DNA from: Halobacteriales archaeon QH_10_65_19
GTDB taxonomy: Archaea > Halobacteriota > Halobacteria > Halobacteriales > Haloarculaceae
NCBI GenBank assembly: GCA_003022085.1
Contig: PXQK01000071.1
Span: 1 to 11,790, forward strand
DNA: 11,790 bases
Direction of reading: 5' to 3'
The position numbers and the translations under genes are program-made. The notes beneath the pieces are model-generated. The model saw nothing but the letters and a program-made list of their open reading frames with translations. It did not search any database and was not told where the DNA came from. Each line of letters opens with the position of its first letter. Position 1 is the first letter of the stretch. Below, one piece after another: positions 5,866 through 11,790 of this stretch.

Positions 5866-8800
5866 ATGGGCCGAAGAAAGAAAATCGTCCAGGAATGCGA
5901 GGAGTTGATGGACAAGCCTGAAAACATCCGTAATATCGCGATTGCCGCCCACGTGGATCACGGGAAGTGTGTGAGCGGTGACGCACGGATCTCGCTGGCC
6001 GACGGTCGCGTCGTCGAGGCCGAGCGACTGTTTGAGGAGATCCGGGCGGACGGGGAACCCGTAGCAGACGAACAGGAAGGGTATCGCCCCGCCGAGACTG
6101 TCGAAGTAACGTCGTACGACCGGACGCGCGGTGAAACAGGTCCGGCTTCGGTCGACTACGCCTGTCGGCGGAGGGCCGACGAGCCGCTCGTGAGAATCCG
6201 GACATCGAGCGGTCACGAACTCGAAACGACGCCCGAACACAGATATCTCGTGCTCACCCGGTCGGGCGTTACCGAGTTCGAACGTGCCGACAACCTCAAG
6301 GAAGGAGATACCGTTGTCGGCGTTCGACAGACGCCTGCTGGAGCCGGTGAGAACGCGAAGGCGGATCTGCTCCGGCATCTCACACGCGAGTACGGGTTCT
6401 ACATCACTGTTACCGACGAGTTCAACGACCGTCTCGATGCACACGACCGGGAACGGCTGTACGAGGCCGCGAACTCGGAGCTGAAACAGAACTCGTTCGA
6501 TCACGCCGTCTGGCGCGGCCAGTACCGACTCCGCGATATCGTAAACGTCTGCGACGAACTTGGTATCGATCTGGAGGAACTGTATGCAAACGTCCAGTCA
6601 CTGAACTACCGCGGTAGTGACCAGCGTGGGGAACACTCGTCGCTCGAACTGACCCTTCCCGAGACGCTGGAGCCACTGTTCTACCTCGCCGGAGCCTACT
6701 TTGGCGACGGCGATTGTGAAGGGAACCTGACAAACAACGCGTCCGAGATGAAGGCAGCTGTCAGAGAGCACGCCGCAAGACTCGGAATGGAACCGATCGT
6801 CCAGGAGTTCGAGAGCCGTGGCGACCGCATCGAGCTCGGCGGCAAGACCCTCACGACCCTTCTCCAGGCCGCCTTCGAGTATCCCGAGGCCGAGAAGTCG
6901 TCCTCCATCCGGGTTCCCGAGTTCGTGTTCCGCGCCGGCCGCGAAGAAACCGCCGCCTTCATTCGGGGGTATCTGGACGCCGACGGAACGGTCGAGAAGA
7001 ACAGGTCGGCTGTCTCGGTCACCTCGACGAGCCTGGGGATGCTCGAGGATCTCCAGTTGCTCCTCTACCAGTTCGATGTTGCATCGAAGCTCAACAGGGA
7101 GAACAACACGCTGTATCTCTCCGGTAAACTCTCGCTGGAAGCGTTCCGGGAGATTGGGTTCACCCTCTCGGACAAACAGGCATCGTTCGAGCGGTTGCTC
7201 GACACGGCAGCGACAGCGAAGGTGGACCGTGTTCCGGTCTCCGGTGAGACACTCCGCAGGATACGGACCGACCTCGACGCATCCCAGACGGACATCTCCG
7301 GCTCGTACCACAGCTACGAAAACGACGACATCGGGCTGTCGAAGCTGTCACTGTCGCGTATTGTGGATCGCTTCGACGAACTGGATAGCAGCGACGATAT
7401 CCGTATCGAACGACTCGAGGGGCTGGCGAAAGCAGACAGTTCCTTCGTGGAGGTCGAATCGATCGAACGGACCGACCGTGAATTCGTATACGACTTCGGG
7501 GTCGAAACGCATCAGAACTTCGTCTGTGAGGGGATTGTCGTTCACAATACGACACTGACGGACAACCTGCTCGCCGGTGCGGGGATGATCTCCGACGAGA
7601 CGGCGGGGGAGCAACTGGCGATGGACACAGAGGAGGACGAACAGGAGCGCGGCATCACAATCGACGCCGCGAACGTCTCGATGACCCACGAGTACGAGGG
7701 GACGAACCACCTGATCAATCTCATCGACACGCCAGGCCACGTCGACTTCGGCGGGGACGTGACGCGGGCGATGCGCGCAGTCGACGGGGCGATGGTAGTC
7801 GTCGACGCCGTCGAGGGGGCGATGCCCCAGACCGAGACGGTCCTCCGGCAGGCGCTGCGGGAGGGCGTCAAACCCACGCTGTTCATCAACAAGGTCGACC
7901 GTCTGATCTCCGAACTACAGGAGGGTCCCCAGGAGATGCAGGAGCGCATGACGACGGTCATCCGCGACGTCAACGACCTCATCCGCGGGATGACCGAGGA
8001 GATGGAGGACATCGACGAGGACTGGACAGTCTCCGTCGAGGAGGGGACCGTCGGCTTCGGCTCGGCGCTGTACAAGTGGGGCGTCTCGTTCCCGTCGATG
8101 CGGCGGACCGGGATGGACTTCGGCGACATCATCGAACTCGAACAGAACGACAAGCGCCAGGAACTCGCCGAGAAGACGCCGCTGGCGGACGTGGTGCTCG
8201 ACATGGTCTGTGAGCACTTCCCGAACCCGCTGGACGCCCAGCCGCGGCGGATTCCGCGCATCTGGCGCGGGGACGCCGACTCCGAGGTGGCCGAGACGAT
8301 GCAGCTGGTCGATCCCGACGGCGAAGTCGTGTTCATGGTGACGGACATCTCGATGGACCCCCACGCCGGCGAGATTGCGACGGGCCGGGTCTTCTCGGGG
8401 ACCCTGGAGAAAGGTCAGGAGCTGCACGTCTCGGGCACCGTCGGCACCAACCGGCTCCAGAGCGTCGGGATCTTCATGGGCGGCGAGCGCGAGGAGGTCG
8501 AGAAGGTCCCGGCAGGTAACGTCGCCGCGGTGACGGGACTGGCCGACGCAATCGCCGGCTCGACCGTTTCGAGCGTGGAGATGACGCCGTTCGAGTCGAT
8601 CGAGCACATCTCCGAGCCTGTCATCACGAAGAGCGTCGAGGCCCAGAACATGGACGACCTGCCGAAGCTCATCGAGACGCTCCAGCAGGTCGCCAAGGAG
8701 GATCCGACAATCGAGATCGAGATCAACGAAGACACCGGCGAGCACCTGATGTCGGGACAGGGCGAGCTCCACCTCGAGGTCGTCTCCCATCGCATCGAGC

Positions 8801-9636
8801 GCGACCAGGGCATCCCTGTCCAGACGGGTGAGCCGATCGTCGTCTTCCGCGAGGCACCCCAGGAGTCCAGCCGCGAGGTGGAGGGGATTTCGCCGAACCG
8901 GCACAACCGCTTCTACATGTCGGTCGAACCGCTCGACAATGACGTCGTCGAGGCGCTGACCCGCGGCAAGGCGACGATGGATATGCCGGAACTGGAACGC
9001 CGCGAGGCCCTGCAGGAGGCCGGCCTCGACAAGGACACCTCACAGGAGGTCGAGGACATCCACAGCACCAACATCATCGTCGACGAGACGAAGGGGATCC
9101 AGCACCTGAACGAGACGATGGAGCTCGTCATCGAGGGGATGGAGGAGGCGCTCGACGACGGACCGCTGGCCAACGAGCCGGTACAGGGTTCGCTGGTCCG
9201 CCTCCACGACGCCCGGCTCCACGAGGACGCGATCCACCGCGGCCCGGCACAGGTCATCCCCGCTGTCCGGAACTCGCTGCACAACGCGCTTATCGACGCG
9301 GAGATCCGGCTGCTCGAACCGATCCAGCAGGTCCGCATCGACGTCCCCAACGACCACATGGGCGCGGCGAGCGGCGAAATCCAGGGACGCCGCGGCCGTG
9401 TCGACGACATGTACCAGGAAGGCGACCTGATGGTTGTCGAGGGCGTCGCACCAGTCGAGGAGATGATCGGCTTCTCCTCCGATATCAGGTCGGCGACGGA
9501 GGGCCGCGCCTCCTGGAACACCGAGAACGCCGGCTTCCAGGTGATGGCCGACAACCTCCAGCACGAGAAGATCATGGAGATCCGCGAGCGCAAGGGCATG
9601 AAGCTGGAACTGTCGCCTGCCGTCGATTACTTCTAA
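5866..9636 (+). CDS. fusA: Translation elongation factor EF-2, intein-containing precursor
   Basis: Precursor of 1256 residues: 729 residues of EF-2 and a 527-residue intein. EF-2 is the GTPase that drives ribosomal translocation. In spliced numbering the G motifs are G1 AHVDHGKTT (28-36, split by the intein), G2 ERGITI (67-72), G3 DTPGH (94-98) and G4 NKVD (148-151). The C-terminal part carries DAIHRGPAQ, with His597 (precursor 1124, codon at 9235) being the residue modified to diphthamide in archaeal and eukaryotic EF-2. The spliced length matches haloarchaeal EF-2, and nothing in the extein is broken. Upstream is a divergent lipoprotein gene, not rpsG; downstream is a convergent acetyltransferase instead of the EF-1A/S10 genes found in many archaea. 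Confidence 0.98.
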   Translation: MGRRKKIVQECEELMDKPENIRNIAIAAHVDHGKCVSGDARISLADGRVVEAERLFEEIRADGEPVADEQEGYRPAETVEVTSYDRTRGETGPASVDYACRRRADEPLVRIRTSSGHELETTPEHRYLVLTRSGVTEFERADNLKEGDTVVGVRQTPAGAGENAKADLLRHLTREYGFYITVTDEFNDRLDAHDRERLYEAANSELKQNSFDHAVWRGQYRLRDIVNVCDELGIDLEELYANVQSLNYRGSDQRGEHSSLELTLPETLEPLFYLAGAYFGDGDCEGNLTNNASEMKAAVREHAARLGMEPIVQEFESRGDRIELGGKTLTTLLQAAFEYPEAEKSSSIRVPEFVFRAGREETAAFIRGYLDADGTVEKNRSAVSVTSTSLGMLEDLQLLLYQFDVASKLNRENNTLYLSGKLSLEAFREIGFTLSDKQASFERLLDTAATAKVDRVPVSGETLRRIRTDLDASQTDISGSYHSYENDDIGLSKLSLSRIVDRFDELDSSDDIRIERLEGLAKADSSFVEVESIERTDREFVYDFGVETHQNFVCEGIVVHNTTLTDNLLAGAGMISDETAGEQLAMDTEEDEQERGITIDAANVSMTHEYEGTNHLINLIDTPGHVDFGGDVTRAMRAVDGAMVVVDAVEGAMPQTETVLRQALREGVKPTLFINKVDRLISELQEGPQEMQERMTTVIRDVNDLIRGMTEEMEDIDEDWTVSVEEGTVGFGSALYKWGVSFPSMRRTGMDFGDIIELEQNDKRQELAEKTPLADVVLDMVCEHFPNPLDAQPRRIPRIWRGDADSEVAETMQLVDPDGEVVFMVTDISMDPHAGEIATGRVFSGTLEKGQELHVSGTVGTNRLQSVGIFMGGEREEVEKVPAGNVAAVTGLADAIAGSTVSSVEMTPFESIEHISEPVITKSVEAQNMDDLPKLIETLQQVAKEDPTIEIEINEDTGEHLMSGQGELHLEVVSHRIERDQGIPVQTGEPIVVFREAPQESSREVEGISPNRHNRFYMSVEPLDNDVVEALTRGKATMDMPELERREALQEAGLDKDTSQEVEDIHSTNIIVDETKGIQHLNETMELVIEGMEEALDDGPLANEPVQGSLVRLHDARLHEDAIHRGPAQVIPAVRNSLHNALIDAEIRLLEPIQQVRIDVPNDHMGAASGEIQGRRGRVDDMYQEGDLMVVEGVAPVEEMIGFSSDIRSATEGRASWNTENAGFQVMADNLQHEKIMEIRERKGMKLELSPAVDYF
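5968..7548 (+). other. Intein inserted in the EF-2 P-loop, with LAGLIDADG endonuclease
   Basis: In-frame insertion of 527 codons between Lys34 and the following Thr of the P-loop. Splicing residues are all present: Cys1 ([16 protein letters not shown], block A), TPEH at 88-91 (block B), [12 protein letters not shown] at 507-518 (block F), the terminal VVHN with His526-Asn527 (block G), and Thr as the +1 residue. The central part has both dodecapeptide motifs of a LAGLIDADG homing endonuclease: [12 protein letters not shown] (about 238-249) and [12 protein letters not shown] (about 331-342), each with its acidic residue. After the second motif, about 423-475, [12 protein letters not shown]...YHSYEN looks like a Xre-type helix-turn-helix. 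Codon use seems less G/C-ending than in the flanking EF-2. Expected result: an intact EF-2 and a free endonuclease. Confidence 0.95.
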
Positions 9637-9640
9637 CCCA

Positions 9641-9650
9641 CCTTTTTCTC
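9641..9650 (+). terminator. T-run after fusA
   Basis: CCTTTTTCTC begins four bases after the fusA stop. T-rich tracts without a required hairpin end transcription in archaea. The GC-rich hairpin cluster follows directly, and A-runs at 9698-9702 and 9711-9715 provide T-runs for the opposing acetyltransferase transcript. Confidence 0.4.
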
Positions 9651-9768
9651 CGAGGGGTTTCCTCGCTCGCTTCGCTCGCTGCGGGAACCCCTCGAACAAA
9701 AACGTGGGCGAAAAAGCGGGACCTCGCTCCGCTCGGTCCCGTGAACCGCGCTCGCTTCGCTCGCGCGG
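9651..9768. repeat. Cluster of three GC-rich hairpins
   Basis: Three inverted repeats stand in a row. The first has arms CGAGGGGTT (9651-9659) and AACCCCTCG (9686-9694) around TCGCTCGCTTCGCTCGCTGC. The second is CGGGACC (9717-9723) with GGTCCCG (9735-9741). The third is CCGCGC (9746-9751) with GCGCGG (9763-9768). All have CGCTCGCTTCGCTCG-like loops, a form of haloarchaeal spacer repeat. The cluster lies between the convergent fusA and acetyltransferase genes and probably helps end both transcripts. Confidence 0.7.
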
Positions 9769-9809
9769 ACGTTCGTTCCGGACAGCCCCCTTCCTGCAGC
9801 GACCCGCCA

Positions 9810-10253
9810 CTACAGCGACTTCCGCAGACACGTCGCCGAGGCCGGACACAGCGCCGCGAACTCGGTCGTGTCTCGAACCCGTTCCGGCGCCGCCTCGCGC
9901 TCTATCTCGGCGTAGCCGCGGCCGGCGAAGAACCCGGCGGCCGTCGTGGTGAGGAGGAACAGCCGCTCGACCCCGCCCTCGCGGGCCGTGGCTTCGAGCG
10001 CAACACAGAGTTCGGTCCCCACGCCCTCGCCGCGTGCATGTTCCTCGACGACCACCGACCGGAGGAGTCCGTCCGCTCCGTACTGTTCGATGCCGCCCGC
10101 GCCGACCCGCTCGTCACCGGTCCGGGCGACGTAGAAGGCTCCGGGGTTCTCCCGGACGTCCTCGGCCGGCAGGTCGTTGCGCATCAGGAGGTCCTCGACG
10201 TACCCCAGCGTCTCCTCGTCGGCCCGCCGGAGGGTGACGTTCGCGGTGTTCAT
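9810..10253 (-). CDS. GNAT family N-acetyltransferase, ArsN2-like
   Basis: A 147-residue cytoplasmic acetyl-CoA-dependent N-acetyltransferase. The GNAT motif A is clear: SVVVEEHARGEGVGTELC (about 66-83), with RGEGVG as the acetyl-CoA pyrophosphate loop, followed by LFLLTTTAAGFFAGRGY (99-115), the usual motif B with the conserved Phe-Phe and Gly-Tyr. The ending TTEFAALCPASATCL (129-143) is the pattern I associate with proteins annotated ArsN2 in arsenic resistance regions. No arsenic gene is visible here, so the substrate is unknown. The ATG at 10253 is preferred over a TTG at 10280, because the conserved N-terminal LRRADEE strand begins just after it. A broken VOC gene lies upstream on the same strand, and no clear TATA box is seen. 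Confidence 0.85.
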   Translation of the reverse strand: MNTANVTLRRADEETLGYVEDLLMRNDLPAEDVRENPGAFYVARTGDERVGAGGIEQYGADGLLRSVVVEEHARGEGVGTELCVALEATAREGGVERLFLLTTTAAGFFAGRGYAEIEREAAPERVRDTTEFAALCPASATCLRKSL

Positions 10254-10302
10254 GGGCGACGTATCGGCCAGCGCGGGCAAGAGGGTTCCGGCGGGTGCTC
10301 GT

Positions 10303-10572
10303 CCCCTGGGTTTTTGTCTCCCTGATGCTTGCCCCCAGGCCCCGCAGGCGCTCGACCTCGGCCTTGCGCTCGTCGGCCCCGAGGTCCAGGTGGAGTGGCA
10401 TTCATCGGGTCAACTCCTTCGGCATGGGCTTGGACAGCATCGCTGCCCCCTCCCCGTTGGGGTCAACCATCTCCTCGTCTGTCTCCTCCGGCAGGTCGCA
10501 CCGCTCCCCATCCAGCGCCCGCTCCCGGAACGTCGCTAGCCCCTCCGGGTCGTCACAAGTTATCTTCTCGGG
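10303..10572 (-). pseudogene. Broken VOC/glyoxalase-like gene (in-frame stop, both ends lost)
   Basis: Read on the minus strand, one frame gives a VOC-fold (glyoxalase-like) pattern across a stop codon. Before the stop: EKITCDDPEGLATFRERAL, then EEMVDPNGEGAAMLSKPMP. A TGA follows at 10404-10402. Directly after it, still in frame, comes MPLHLDLGADERKAEVERL and RGLGASIRET. The order D-P-x-x-L-A-x-F, D-P-x-G, H-L-D-L, then an A-x-V-x-x-L-x-x-L-G-A helix matches VOC proteins annotated as glyoxalase_6-like. No start codon precedes the first part (an in-frame TAG lies at about 10614), and the homology stops after RETKTQG, before the usual DPEGNEFC ending. A second relative lies at 11221-11460. This, with the two promoter-like patches, is all I see in the 396 bases between the acetyltransferase and cupin genes. 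Confidence 0.65.
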
Positions 10573-10580
10573 ATAAAAAA
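10571..10580. promoter_or_regulatory. AT-rich promoter-like patch
   Basis: GGATAAAAAA is the only AT-rich stretch between the acetyltransferase and cupin starts. On the plus strand it could be the TATA box of the cupin gene with a leader of about 45 bases. On the minus strand it lies at the very beginning of the recognisable VOC sequence and may be that gene's former promoter region. I cannot decide between the two. Confidence 0.3.
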
Positions 10581-10649
10581 CCGGGTCCCGCGGAAAGAAC
10601 TGACGACACCGCAGGAACGCCTAAGGCGCTCCCGGTGGCCTGGGAGCAC

Positions 10650-11210
10650 ATGGAGCGTGTGATACTCGATCCGGAGGGAGACGCCGGGGAGCGCGACGCG
10701 GTGAAGCGGACGCTCTCGGACGCGCTGGGGACGACCGCGATGGCGCTCAATCACTACCGGATCGCAACGGGCGAGAGGCTTCCAGGCGGCCTGCACACAC
10801 ACGCCGACCAGGAGGAGGTGTTCGTCGTCCTCGACGGCGAAGCGACCTTCGAGACGCTTTCCGGCGAGGTCACGGTGGCGAGCGGCGAGGCTGTCAGGTT
10901 CGCGCCCGGCGAGTTCCAGTCCGGACGGAACGGCGGCGACGTCGAACTGGCGGTGCTCGCGCTCGGCGCACCGCGCGATACCCGGGACATCCGCATCCCC
11001 TTCGAGTGCCCCGACTGCTGGGACGACGAACTGCGGTTCGGCCCGAATGGGCGCTTTGTCTGTCCCGACTGCGACGGCGAGCACACACCGGCGCCGTGCC
11101 CCGACTGCGGGAGCGAGGACCTGGAGGGGACGGTCGGCGAGGAGGGATCCCCCGTCGTCGTCTGTCGGGAGTGTGAGGCGACGTTCGACCGTCCACCGCT
11201 CGCGGAGTGA
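10650..11210 (+). CDS. Cupin-domain protein with two C-terminal zinc ribbons
   Basis: A 186-residue acidic cytoplasmic protein. Residues 1-110 form a single cupin: motif 1 GGLHTHADQEEVFVVLDGEA (46-65) with His49, His51 and Glu55/Glu56 as likely metal ligands, and motif 2 AVRFAPGEFQSGRN (81-94), in which the usual third histidine appears to be Gln90. Residues 118-180 hold eight cysteines as four CxxC pairs: 120/123 with 138/141, and 150/153 with 172/175, i.e. two zinc ribbons. Substrate or partner is unknown; ribbons of this kind commonly bind nucleic acid or protein. The ATG at 10650 matches the MERV- start expected for haloarchaeal relatives; the frame is open far upstream, but that part is Pro/Arg/Ala-rich and looks non-coding. 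It converges with the VOC fragment 10 bases downstream. Confidence 0.82.
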   Translation: MERVILDPEGDAGERDAVKRTLSDALGTTAMALNHYRIATGERLPGGLHTHADQEEVFVVLDGEATFETLSGEVTVASGEAVRFAPGEFQSGRNGGDVELAVLALGAPRDTRDIRIPFECPDCWDDELRFGPNGRFVCPDCDGEHTPAPCPDCGSEDLEGTVGEEGSPVVVCRECEATFDRPPLAE

Positions 11211-11220
11211 AGTTCGGGTT

Positions 11221-11460
11221 TCACCCCTCGCTCACGCAGAACTCGTTGCCCTCGGGGTCCTCCATCACGGTCCAGGTGTGGGTCTGGTCGGCGAACTCCT
11301 CGGATCTGGTCTCCCGGACCGCCCCGCCCAGGTCACGGAACCGTTCGACCGCCGCCGCGCGGTCCTCAACCGCCAGGTCGAGGTGGACCGGGAGGTCCTG
11401 CTCGGTCCCCCTCGGCAGGCCGTTGATACTGTTGGACCGGGAGGTCAACGTGCTCGTCAA
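11221..11460 (-). pseudogene. 5'-truncated VOC/glyoxalase-like gene
   Basis: On the minus strand, about 56 clear VOC codons end at a stop at 11221-11223: LPVHLDLAVEDRAAAVERF, RDLGGAVRETRSEEFADQTH, then the canonical ending VMEDPEGNEFCVSEG. Only the C-terminal half of a VOC domain is present; its N-terminal half (with D-P-x-x-L-A-x-F) is not found upstream in any frame. The frame opens only from a TTG at 11460, and the first dozen residues (Thr/Ser-rich) look unrelated. The PVHLDL...VRET part closely matches the pseudogene at 10303-10572 (PLHLDL...IRET). A 14-base direct repeat (TGGACCGGGAGGTC at 11384-11397 and 11433-11446) marks the truncation area. A short functional half-domain protein cannot be excluded. 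Confidence 0.6.
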
Positions 11461-11503
11461 CGTTCGGGGATGTGCGTCCCGACGGCCCCGAGACAGTCAC
11501 CGG

Positions 11504-11611
11504 AGCGATGGCATCGCTTGTGTCCGATAGTACGAACAGCAGGTTCGTAAATCAGTTCCAGATTTCGTCGAATCGGTCGGCGAAATACCGGTCAATCGGT
11601 ACAACCGACCG
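11504..11611. repeat. Three successive dyads upstream of the DUF2243-like gene
   Basis: Three different perfect inverted repeats occur in 108 bases: AGCGATG-G-CATCGCT (11504-11518); TACGAAC-AGCAG-GTTCGTA (11531-11549); and CGGTCGG (11574-11580) with CCGACCG (11605-11611), enclosing a second stem TACCG (11586-11590) with CGGTA (11597-11601). No open reading frame covers them. They could be operator sites or RNA hairpins for the gene at 11675. The remainder of the 11461-11674 spacer shows only the TATA-like box. Confidence 0.5.
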
Positions 11612-11648
11612 TATCAGTCGTTTCCGAGATCTTTCGCTGTCGGAACCG

Positions 11649-11657
11649 CCTTTTTCA
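11649..11657 (+). promoter_or_regulatory. Putative TATA box of the DUF2243-like gene
   Basis: CCTTTTTCA lies 18-26 bases before the ATG at 11675, preceded by GGAACCG. This is the normal arrangement for a leaderless haloarchaeal mRNA, perhaps starting at the next ATG (11681). No Shine-Dalgarno sequence is present. Confidence 0.45.
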
Positions 11658-11674
11658 GCCGTCGACCCCTACCA

Positions 11675-11790
11675 ATGCGCATGCAGTTCGGCGACCACGA
11701 GCGGATCCTGCTCGGCGGCGGCGTCTTCGGATTCGGTCTCGGCGCAGTCGGAGACGTCGCGCTCTTTCACCACGTCCTTCAGTGGCACCA
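11675..11790 (+). CDS. DUF2243-like membrane protein (5' part, runs off the window)
   Basis: Only 38 complete codons are inside the window. The peptide has a short polar start (MRMQFGDHER), then a glycine-rich hydrophobic segment ILLGGGVFGFGLGAVGD, followed by ALFHHVLQWH. The Gly-rich helix ending in an acidic residue and followed by x-F-H-x-x-L-Q-W-H is the N-terminal signature of DUF2243 membrane proteins as I know it. The function of that family is not established. A start at the second ATG (11681) is equally possible. With so little sequence, the call is tentative. Confidence 0.6.
   Translation, partial: MRMQFGDHERILLGGGVFGFGLGAVGDVALFHHVLQWH

Noticed and set aside
7915..8904. Long minus-strand open frame inside fusA (329 codons)
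   Set aside because: Antisense shadow of EF-2 codons, with Leu/Asp/Arg/His-rich composition and no recognisable pattern.
10329..10649. N-terminal extension of the cupin frame to an upstream start
   Set aside because: The added residues are Pro/Arg/Ala-rich and overlap the VOC pseudogene on the other strand; the cupin family starts at the ATG at 10650.

Overview
The window is a chromosomal segment from an extremely halophilic archaeon (class Halobacteria). The evidence is high GC with strongly G/C-ending codons, acidic proteins, AT-rich TATA-like boxes about 25-30 bases before several start codons (leaderless or nearly leaderless mRNAs), archaeal-type ribosomal proteins S12 and S7, archaeal EF-2, and a Tat lipoprotein signal. 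I cannot name the genus from the sequence alone.

Layout. 112-1148 (+): rpsL and rpsG, the start of the archaeal str cluster. 1370-3413 (+): a compact bioY-ecfA-ecfT operon encoding a complete biotin-type ECF importer (substrate-binding membrane protein, ATPase, transmembrane coupling protein). 3503-3635: a palindromic element with two perfect inner hairpins, lying between convergent genes. 3682-5601 (-): a HEXXH-containing putative metalloprotease-like protein and, upstream of it, a Tat-exported lipoprotein with an ENGM-type linker and two diverged copies of one domain. 5866-9636 (+): the EF-2 gene, interrupted by a 527-residue intein placed inside the GTP-binding P-loop. 9651-9768: a second cluster of GC-rich hairpins, again between convergent genes. 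9810-11210: an ArsN2-like acetyltransferase (-), a broken VOC/glyoxalase-like gene (-), and a cupin with two C-terminal zinc ribbons (+). 11221-11460 (-): a second, 5'-truncated VOC gene. 11504-11611: three separate dyads. 11675 to the window end (+): the first 38 codons of a DUF2243-like membrane protein.

How it works together. S12, S7 and EF-2 are translation components usually adjacent in archaea. Here about 4.7 kb of unrelated cargo (biotin uptake, protease-like protein, lipoprotein) separates rpsG from fusA. The most striking feature is the intein: it splits Lys34 from Thr35 of the P-loop, so no GTP-competent EF-2 can exist until the intein has spliced itself out. It keeps the expected splicing residues and both LAGLIDADG motifs. 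The right end looks like decaying accessory DNA, with two related VOC genes, both truncated, around an intact cupin gene.
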